From CAZMNF01 sp964567595 (GTDB lineage Bacteria > Bipolaricaulota > Bipolaricaulia > RBG-16-55-9), in assembly GCA_964567595.1 (NCBI GenBank), contig CAZMNF010000028.1, positions 1 through 26,184 on the forward strand: a stretch of DNA of 26,184 nt, written 5' to 3'. A model generated the notes under the pieces. That model saw only the letters and a program-made list of their open reading frames with translations, did not search any database and had not been told where the DNA came from. Made by a program: the position numbers and the translations under genes. Shown in pieces: positions 20,599-26,184 of this stretch. Numbering within the stretch: the first letter of the stretch is position 1; every line of letters starts with the position of its first letter.

Positions 20599-20623
20599 CC
20601 GGATTGGCGCACGGCCAGTCCGG
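20599..20623 (+). promoter_or_regulatory. Hairpin in the tsaB leader
   Basis: CCGGATTGGC (20599-20608) pairs with GCCAGTCCGG (20614-20623) with one G-U pair and a five-base loop. It lies between the predicted promoter and the tsaB ATG at 20656. It might be an attenuator or a stability element; it matches no riboswitch I recognise. Confidence 0.4.
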
Positions 20624-20655
20624 CTGTTCATTGAGTCGTAGGGAACCGACGCATC

Positions 20656-21360
20656 ATGCGAACGTTGGGACTAGAGACGGCTGGCGAGATGGGGAGCGCG
20701 GGCATCGTCAACGACGATGGATCGGGCGTGCTGAGCGAGATCACGTTCGCGGCACGGGCCGACCATGGGGCCAAGCTGACCCCGAGCGTCGATGCCGCGC
20801 TGGATCTGGCTGATCTGGCTCGGACGGATCTCGAGCTCATCGCCATCTCGCGCGGCCCGGGGTCGTTTACCGGGCTCCGCGTCGGACTGGCGTTTGCCAA
20901 GGGGTTGGCCCGCGCGCTGGACGTCCCATTGGTGGGTGTGCCGACGTTGGAGGCGTACGCCCGTCGCGGGCGATTCTGGCCGGGCCCCGTCTGGGTGCTC
21001 GTCCCGGACCGGCGCGACTCGGTCTATTGCGCCGGCTACGAACGGGGACGGCCGATCCAGTCGCCGACGGTCTGCCGGGTAGCGGACGTGCCCGCTCAGC
21101 TCACGCCGAGCGACGATTCACAGCCCCCGCTGCTCCTAGGCCCCGGCGCGGACGCCCATCGTGACGCGCTCCGGCGCGCGCTGCCCGACGCCGAGCTCGC
21201 CGACGCTGCACTGGCGCGGCCGAGCGGGGCGACGGTGGCCCATCTCGGCCGCGAACACCATGCTCGCAACCAGACCGACGAACTTTACCCGTTGGAACCG
21301 CTCTACGCCCAAGGGCCGCCCGTGACGCCCGCTCGACACGAGAACCGGGCGGCGGCCTAA
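20656..21360 (+). CDS. tsaB: tRNA threonylcarbamoyladenosine biosynthesis protein TsaB
   Basis: The predicted protein has 234 residues, the usual TsaB size. TsaB is the non-catalytic ASKHA-fold partner of TsaD, needed for the t6A modification of tRNAs reading ANN codons. Visible signatures are RTLGLETAGEMGSAGIV at the start, DHGAKLTPSVDAAL, and the family hallmark SRGPGSFTGLRVGLAFAKG (66-84). The second half is weakly conserved, as is normal. The ATG is supported by alignment to the family start; only a weak AGGGA lies upstream. It is the first gene of a plus-strand run with etfB 37 bases downstream. The partners tsaC, tsaD and tsaE are not in this window. Confidence 0.93.
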   Translation: MRTLGLETAGEMGSAGIVNDDGSGVLSEITFAARADHGAKLTPSVDAALDLADLARTDLELIAISRGPGSFTGLRVGLAFAKGLARALDVPLVGVPTLEAYARRGRFWPGPVWVLVPDRRDSVYCAGYERGRPIQSPTVCRVADVPAQLTPSDDSQPPLLLGPGADAHRDALRRALPDAELADAALARPSGATVAHLGREHHARNQTDELYPLEPLYAQGPPVTPARHENRAAA

Positions 21361-21397
21361 GACACCGAATGAACGCTTACACCAGGGAGGGCGCCGA

Positions 21398-22171
21398 ATG
21401 AACGTGCTCGTCTGCGTCAAGCGCGTGCCCGATACCGGCGCGCGCTTCGATCTGACCGACGACGAACGGGACATCGACACGCGCAATCTGGAGTTCACCG
21501 TCAGCCCGCACGAGGAGTGTGCGGTCGAGGAGGCAATCCGCATCGCCGAGGCCCATGACGGCGAATCGACGGCGCTGACGCTCGGCCCCGAGGCCGCGGG
21601 GGAGCAACTGCGCGAGTCGCTCGCCAAGGGCGTCGATCGCGCCGTGCTTCTCGAGACCGACGACCCGGACGCCTGGGATCCCGGGGGCACAGCCCAAGCC
21701 ATCAGCGAAGCGATTCAGGCCCAGATCGAGGCGAACGGGCCGTTTGACGTCATGCTGTTCGGCAACGAAGCTGCCGACACGGGCGACTTCCAGGTCGGGA
21801 TCCGCGTCGCCGAAGCGCTCGGCGTCCCCTGCGTGGCCGGTGTCAAACAGTTGGAACTGGCCGACGGGTCGGCGCGAGCCCTGCGCGAGACGAGCGGCGG
21901 CTGGGACGCCTTCGACGTCGGCCTGCCGGCGGTCTTCACCGTGCGCGAAGGGATCAACGTGCCGCGACATCCCTCATTGCGCGGCATCATGACGGCCAAG
22001 AAGAAGGAGATCGAGCGAGTTCAGCCGGAGGAGCCGTCGCCGGGCCTGCGGCTCAAGAAGCTGCGCAAGCCCGAGGAGCGCAGCGGCGCCGTCGAGGTCC
22101 TCGGCGAGGGGCCTGAGGCCGCGCCGCAGGTGGCCGAGATCCTGAATGAGCTGGGGGTGACCTCCGGATGA
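21398..22171 (+). CDS. etfB: Electron transfer flavoprotein beta subunit
   Basis: The predicted protein has 257 residues, the usual EtfB length. It forms a heterodimer with EtfA, carries AMP or a second FAD, and passes electrons from flavin dehydrogenases to the quinone pool or ferredoxin. Recognisable parts are MNVLVCVKRVPDTGARFDL at the start, NLEFTVSPHEECAVEEAIRI, ALTLGPEAAGEQLRESLAKG, GNEAADTGDFQVGIRVAEAL and PRHPSLRGIMTAKKKEIE. The AADTGDFQVG motif differs from the usual ADxxTGQVGP form and, from memory, resembles haloarchaeal EtfB. GGGAGG lies about eight bases before the ATG. The stop overlaps the etfA start as ATGA. No dehydrogenase or ETF-quinone oxidoreductase is present to indicate the electron donor. 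Confidence 0.95.
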   Translation: MNVLVCVKRVPDTGARFDLTDDERDIDTRNLEFTVSPHEECAVEEAIRIAEAHDGESTALTLGPEAAGEQLRESLAKGVDRAVLLETDDPDAWDPGGTAQAISEAIQAQIEANGPFDVMLFGNEAADTGDFQVGIRVAEALGVPCVAGVKQLELADGSARALRETSGGWDAFDVGLPAVFTVREGINVPRHPSLRGIMTAKKKEIERVQPEEPSPGLRLKKLRKPEERSGAVEVLGEGPEAAPQVAEILNELGVTSG

Positions 22172-23142
22172 TCCTCGTCTTGGCGGATCACGACAACGGC
22201 GATCTGGTAGACGCAACCCTGCAGACCCTGGCGTTGGCTCGCTCGGCGGCCGACATGCTCGACACGGACGTTGAGGCGATCGCCGTGGGCGCCGATGCCT
22301 CCTCGATGGCCGAGGAGCTCGGGCGACACGGCGCCGGTCGCGTCCATGCCGTCACCGAGAATATGGCCTATGCGCCCGGTGTCTGGGCCGCGAGCGTCGT
22401 CCACCTCACGGGCTCCTCCGACGTCGACGCCATCATGGCGCCGGGGACGGATCGAGGCTCGGAGGTCATGGCCCGCGTCGCCGCTCGACTGCAACGCCCC
22501 TTGGCTGCCCAGTCCGTCGGGATCGAGTCGATCGACGACGGCGTGTGGCACCTGACGCGTCAGCGCTGGGGGGGGAGCCTCCTGGAGGAGGCTGAGCTCG
22601 ACGGCGGGCCGGCCCTGCTGACGGTGGCGCCGCATGAGCTTGCGCCGTCCGAGCACCCGGTCGCGGACGTGCAGGTCGAGGAGATCCGGCCGGACATGGC
22701 CGAGGCGGACCGGGCGGTCCAACTCACCGAGCACATCGAGTCCGAGGCCGAGGGCGTCCCCTTGGCCGATGCCCGCGTCGTGATTGGCGGCGGCCGCGGC
22801 GTCGGCGGCGAAGACGGCTTCGAGCAACTGGAGGAGTTGGCCGACTTGTTGAACGGCGCGGTGGGCGGCTCGCGCGTGGCAACCAACAACGGCTGGCGCG
22901 AGCACGACGATCAGATCGGCCAAACGGGGAACCGAATCGCGCCGGACCTCTACATTGCCTGCGGGATCAGCGGCGCAATCCAGCACATGGTCGGTTGCTC
23001 GGGAGCCAAGCGGATTCTGGCGATCAACACGGATCGGGATGCCCCGATCGTGGAGCGGGCCGATTACGCCGTCATCGGCGACCTCCATGAGATCGTCCCG
23101 GCTATCATTGACGAACTCAAGCAAGCGAACGGGAAGGGGTGA
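22168..23142 (+). CDS. etfA: Electron transfer flavoprotein alpha subunit
   Basis: The predicted protein has 324 residues, the expected EtfA length. The C-terminal FAD domain is plain: VVIGGGRGVGGEDGFEQL (204-221), GGSRVATNNGWREHDDQIG, QTGNRIAPDLYIACGISGAI (251-270), QHMVGCSGAKRILAINTD and RADYAVIGDLHEIVPAI. It binds the electron-carrying FAD. The N-terminal half is the usual less conserved Rossmann-like domain. The start overlaps etfB by four bases (ATGA), so the subunits are made together. Asn240 replaces the Asp common in the TxxDAGW stretch. Six bases separate its stop from the rpmB start. Confidence 0.95.
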   Translation: MILVLADHDNGDLVDATLQTLALARSAADMLDTDVEAIAVGADASSMAEELGRHGAGRVHAVTENMAYAPGVWAASVVHLTGSSDVDAIMAPGTDRGSEVMARVAARLQRPLAAQSVGIESIDDGVWHLTRQRWGGSLLEEAELDGGPALLTVAPHELAPSEHPVADVQVEEIRPDMAEADRAVQLTEHIESEAEGVPLADARVVIGGGRGVGGEDGFEQLEELADLLNGAVGGSRVATNNGWREHDDQIGQTGNRIAPDLYIACGISGAIQHMVGCSGAKRILAINTDRDAPIVERADYAVIGDLHEIVPAIIDELKQANGKG

Positions 23143-23148
23143 ATCGAC

Positions 23149-23340
23149 ATGGCAGCAGCCTGTGAGATCTGCGGGCGCGGCTCGGACTTCGGACAGAGTG
23201 TCACCTTCGCCGGCAACCGCAACAAGCGACGCCGCCGAGCCAACCTGCAGGACGTCAAGGCCTACCAGGACGGCCGCCGCGTCCGCATGACGGTGTGCAC
23301 GCGCTGTCTCAAAGCGGGCAAAGTCGTCAAGGCGGCTTGA
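23149..23340 (+). CDS. rpmB: 50S ribosomal protein bL28, zinc-binding form
   Basis: The predicted protein has 63 residues, a typical bL28 length. It binds 23S rRNA in the large subunit. Signatures are CEICGRGSDFGQSVTFAGNR at the start, followed by the basic NKRRRRANLQDVKAY, and VRMTVCTRCLKAGKVVKA at the end. Two CxxC pairs (C5-C8 and C50-C53) show the zinc-containing paralog class, often regulated by zinc supply when a second copy exists. AAGGGG lies upstream at a longer spacing than usual. It sits six bases after etfA, so the ribosomal gene appears to be in the etf operon, an unusual pairing. Confidence 0.96.
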   Translation: MAAACEICGRGSDFGQSVTFAGNRNKRRRRANLQDVKAYQDGRRVRMTVCTRCLKAGKVVKAA

Positions 23341-23458
23341 CGCTCCAACAAACGAAACCCGGTCGACAAGGCTCGAGCGTCCAGTCTTCTAGGGGACGGA
23401 GCGATGCTGCGACGTTCGAGCCGCATGCCGATTGTCGCTTTCGATAAGGGGAGGGATC

Positions 23459-24226
23459 GTGATCGTACCGACATACGCTCGCTCGGTTGGCCGTGGCTTA
23501 GGGGGCGTGCTGATGAGCCTCGGTCTCATTGCCGCTGTCGTTATCGCCGCGCCGTCGTCCGGCATGGCTCCGCTGGATAACAACCCCGACGATGAAGAGA
23601 CCTATCAAGCGCGGACGGATCTCGATCCGGGCCGTATCCAGACGGAGGAAGACGATGACGGCCAAGGCTTCGACACTCTCGAGTTCGGCATTCGGGGGGG
23701 CGGCGCCCTGTTCGCTTGGACGGAATTGGACGGCGACGAACGCGAGTCCGAACTCGTCGTCAGCGATCCCACCCTGTCCGCCGATGACGTCCGTCTGGCC
23801 GATGCCGATGGCGATGGCGATCCCGAGAGCGTGTGGGTCGGGACCGGAGGCGGCGACATCGATGGCGATGGCGACGTTATTTCCGAAGAAGCTGGATCCA
23901 TTGTCGCCACGATCGACGTCGACGGCGATGGCACCACCGAAGTCATCGTTGAGGACACGTCCCGTGTCCTGGGTGAGTATCACGCCGACAGCTTCGGCAT
24001 CAATAGCGCTGATGACCCACGAGAGGTCCTCTGGGTCGGCATTCTGGGCGAAGGCGGGCGCGGCCGAGCTGCAACCGTCATCGGCTTTGGCGACGTCAAC
24101 GACGATGGCGAAAGCGAAGTAGAGCTCCAGGACAAACGCACCGCTGACTCGCCGCCCTTCGATCAGTTCATCGACATTGACGGGGACGGCGACGGCGACA
24201 TCGTGATTCGCGTCTCCGACGCCTGA
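23459..24226 (+). CDS. Secreted acidic protein with repeated DxDGDG calcium-type loops
   Basis: The predicted protein has 255 residues. An N-terminal hydrophobic signal lies at about 17-34 (LMSLGLIAAVVIAAPSSG core). The mature part is very acidic and has five Asp-rich loops of the EF-hand/dockerin or FG-GAP type: DADGDGDPESV (about 115), DIDGDGDVISEE (133), DVDGDGTTEVIVED (153), DVNDDGESEVEL (212) and DIDGDGDGDIVI (239). Such loops usually bind calcium between short beta strands. I chose GTG at 23459, preceded by GGGGAGGG; ATG at 23513 with AGGGGG is a good alternative that still keeps a signal peptide. No catalytic motif is seen. The 118-base gap after rpmB suggests its own promoter, though none is obvious. 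Confidence 0.7.
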   Translation: MIVPTYARSVGRGLGGVLMSLGLIAAVVIAAPSSGMAPLDNNPDDEETYQARTDLDPGRIQTEEDDDGQGFDTLEFGIRGGGALFAWTELDGDERESELVVSDPTLSADDVRLADADGDGDPESVWVGTGGGDIDGDGDVISEEAGSIVATIDVDGDGTTEVIVEDTSRVLGEYHADSFGINSADDPREVLWVGILGEGGRGRAATVIGFGDVNDDGESEVELQDKRTADSPPFDQFIDIDGDGDGDIVIRVSDA

Positions 24227-24273
24227 CCCCTGAAGCTCTTAGCTCAAAATGGATCCCGCAAGCGGCAGTTCGC

Positions 24274-26184
24274 TCAGCTATTGGAAACCGAGCAGCCGAC
24301 CTCGCTGACTTCGGGGCCGCTGCCGGCGTGTGCCTCGACAAAGTCTCGAATCCGCTCCGCATCGTACGAGGAGAGCGCATCAATGCGAGTCCAGGCCGTC
24401 AACACGATCGGCGAGTCCAAGTCCTCGTACGGCGCAAGCACCAGCCGACAGCGCCCCTCGTCCTGCCGCAAGGCGCGGACCAGTTCACGCAGGTTTTCTT
24501 GCTCCGCGTCGCCCAATCCGGGTTGATATTGGATCAGCACGCCGCCGCCGGCGAGGTTGCGCAGCTGCGCCTCGTCCGGGATCGGTTGGCCATGAATTCC
24601 CCAGTCTGCGGGAATCACGTAGTGAGGACCGGACGTCGGCGGCGTCGTGGCGTAGCCGCCGTGCTCCTCACCGGGTTCAATGATCTCATGGCCCTGATCT
24701 GCCGTCTCCTTGCCCGGCTGGCGATCTCCGTCTGAGGAGTCGCTCAGATCATCGATAAGCGCTTGGACCTTGTCGGGGCGGAAGTCGGGATAGTCCTCGC
24801 GAATGTCCATAAGCGTGCGGAAACTCTCGTCCGGCTGGCCCGTCTCGGCGTAGAGCTGGGCCAGTTGCCAAAGCGCCCGCCGGCCCGATTCCGGCAGAGG
24901 CTCGCCGACGCCGACTCGGCGTTGCTCCGTCTTCACGATCCAGCGGAGAATGTCGATCCGCTGCGACGGCGTGGGATCGCGGTCAAGGGCTTGACGGAAC
25001 TGCTCCTCGGCCTTGTCGTAGTCGAGCCGTTGGAAGTGGACGCGTCCCATGCCCAAGCGGGCAATGACGGAGGACTCCTCAGATTCGGACTGCTCCAAGA
25101 CGGTCCGGAACTGCTCCAGGGCCCCCTCGTAGACGTTCTGCGAGAGGTAGAAATGGGCCAATTCGATCCGCAGCTCCGTGGCATCCGAGGCCAGGTCGAA
25201 TGCCTCGAGAGCGACCTGTCGTCGTTCTTGGTAGTCGAGCTCATCGCCCCGAGTGAAGGCCAACCGGAACTGCTCCACCGCCTGTTGCGTCTGGCCACGT
25301 TCCCGATAAAGCCGCGCCAATCCCTCATGGGCCCGGGCAAACCCCGGTGTGTTATCCAAAGCTTGGCGATAGGCGCGTTCGGCCGCTTCCCACTGCTCGG
25401 CCGCTCGATAAGCATCGCCCAGCTTGACGCGGACGCTTGCGCTCTCCTGAACGTCAAGCGAGGCCTGATAGCGCGCTTGGGCATCGCCGTAGCGTGCTTG
25501 GAGCATCGCTATCTCGCCCAACTTGGCGATGACATCCGTGTATCCGGTGCTCTGGGGAGTGAGTTGATCCCGAAGGTCGTTCAGGATCTCCTGCGCTTGG
25601 TCCAAGGATTGCTGCTGGGTTGGGCCTTCGACGTCGGCCGCGTCCGAGTTGGATGCGAGCTTGCGCGCGTGCTCGATGTGGGCCGCTGCCAACTTGCGGC
25701 GAGCGAGCGTTTTGGACACGGTTCGGAACTGCTCCCGAGCGTCGTCGTAGGCGTCAACGGCTTGGCGGTAACTCTCGATTGCAGCCCAATGCTTTGACTG
25801 GTCCATGCGGATGTCGCCAAAGAGGACGTACGCATCGACGTAATTCGAGTTCAGTTCAATGGCGCGATCGAGCATCCTCACGGCCACGGACCGGCGGGAG
25901 GCGTCGCTCTTGTTGACGAGGTAATCGGCGTACATGTACTTGAAGAGCGGGTTGTCCTGATCCGCCCGCATGATGCGCAAGAGCTGTTCTTCGTTCCGGA
26001 TGTTGAAGGGACTCAAGAGGCTCGTGGCCTGGTCTCGACTCTCGCGAATGGCGTCACCGAGCTGTTCAGATGCGGCTTGCGCATCCTGGGCTTCGTTGGA
26101 AGCGTCCCCTGAATTCCCGGAGGTTTCTTCCCGGACTTGATCGCGGAGCGCCGAGCTCCAATTGACGCGCAGGTTGTAGAGCTG
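24274..26184 (-). CDS. TPR-repeat protein with C-terminal DUF3105 domain, 5' end beyond the window
   Basis: The frame stays open to the window edge, giving 636 visible residues with the N-terminus missing; a TTG at 26016 is in frame, but coding-quality sequence continues upstream of it. Most of the protein is tetratricopeptide repeats, for example WEAAERAYRQALDNTPGFAR, ARAHEGLARLYRERGQTQQA and YDKAEEQFRQALDRDPTP, which act as protein-protein scaffolds. After a polar linker, about the last 125 residues match DUF3105: YATTPPTSGPHYVIPADWGI, GGGVLIQYQPGL, LVLAPYEDLDSPIVLTAWTR and a final FVEAHAGSGPE. The family's usual HNLEHGG core reads RNLAGGG here, so two His and the Glu are lost. Location cannot be judged without the N-terminus. 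It is convergent with the calcium-loop protein, 47 bases apart. Confidence 0.82.
   Translation of the reverse strand, partial: QLYNLRVNWSSALRDQVREETSGNSGDASNEAQDAQAASEQLGDAIRESRDQATSLLSPFNIRNEEQLLRIMRADQDNPLFKYMYADYLVNKSDASRRSVAVRMLDRAIELNSNYVDAYVLFGDIRMDQSKHWAAIESYRQAVDAYDDAREQFRTVSKTLARRKLAAAHIEHARKLASNSDAADVEGPTQQQSLDQAQEILNDLRDQLTPQSTGYTDVIAKLGEIAMLQARYGDAQARYQASLDVQESASVRVKLGDAYRAAEQWEAAERAYRQALDNTPGFARAHEGLARLYRERGQTQQAVEQFRLAFTRGDELDYQERRQVALEAFDLASDATELRIELAHFYLSQNVYEGALEQFRTVLEQSESEESSVIARLGMGRVHFQRLDYDKAEEQFRQALDRDPTPSQRIDILRWIVKTEQRRVGVGEPLPESGRRALWQLAQLYAETGQPDESFRTLMDIREDYPDFRPDKVQALIDDLSDSSDGDRQPGKETADQGHEIIEPGEEHGGYATTPPTSGPHYVIPADWGIHGQPIPDEAQLRNLAGGGVLIQYQPGLGDAEQENLRELVRALRQDEGRCRLVLAPYEDLDSPIVLTAWTRIDALSSYDAERIRDFVEAHAGSGPEVSEVGCSVSNS

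Noticed and set aside
20573..20601. Perfect TTGACA at 20573-20578 upstream of tsaB
   Set aside because: The sequence 16-18 bases downstream has no -10 similarity, while TAAAAT at 20567-20572 forms a better promoter pair.
23339..23381. GACGCTC/GAGCGTC repeat after rpmB as a terminator
   Set aside because: The seven-base arms are 29 bases apart and no T-run follows.
1..26184. Mobile element, phage, CRISPR or tRNA genes
   Set aside because: No repeat-spacer pattern, transposase or integrase motif, or tRNA cloverleaf was seen; the excisionase-like gene alone does not support a mobile element.

Overview
This window looks like a compact, GC-rich bacterial chromosome segment from a diderm (outer-membrane) organism. 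The evidence is an LPS-export permease joined to an LptD-like outer-membrane protein, a second predicted outer-membrane beta-barrel, and many signal peptides. Many proteins are acidic and lysine-poor, and the EtfB signature resembles my recollection of haloarchaeal EtfB. This hints at a salt-adapted, non-proteobacterial lineage, possibly an uncultured candidate phylum; no rRNA is present, so placement is a weak inference. I see no rRNA, tRNA, CRISPR array, transposase, integrase or phage gene.

Layout. (i) 181-3148, minus strand: a surface/stress cassette of a DM13 protein, a spondin-domain secreted protein, an ECF sigma factor and its membrane anti-sigma factor. (ii) 3379-4506, plus: an MGAT-like acyltransferase, end to end with (iii) 4503-6774, minus: an M20 dipeptidase followed by a class III nucleotidyl cyclase. 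(iv) 6907-12829, plus: a secreted Ig-like protein, a metallopeptidase/beta-propeller/beta-barrel protein, then proB and proA; the barrel gene overlaps proB by 65 nt. (v) 12814-13071, minus: an unrecognised 85-aa protein. (vi) 13372-17185, plus: a 1147-codon fusion of an LptF/LptG permease with LptA/LptD-like domains, then a small excisionase-type DNA-binding protein. (vii) 17149-18186, minus: ruvB. (viii) 18310-20182, plus: an NrnA-like DHH phosphoesterase and ribF. (ix) 20223-20459, minus: a glutaredoxin. (x) 20656-24226, plus: tsaB, etfB, etfA, rpmB and a secreted protein with Asp-rich calcium-type loops. (xi) 24274 to the window end, minus: a TPR protein ending in a DUF3105 domain, cut by the window edge.

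The most unusual object is the single reading frame at 13372-16815. It would encode the inner-membrane LPS extractor, a periplasmic LptA-like stretch and the outer-membrane LptD barrel as one polypeptide, with a signal-peptide-like segment at the joint. The genome is tightly packed: three convergent pairs overlap at their 3' ends, one pair sharing a TTAA that gives both stop codons. ruvB and lptF-lptD have matching TTGAGG-18 bp promoter-like boxes so near the ATG that leaderless transcripts are possible. Promoter and hairpin calls were made by eye and are tentative.
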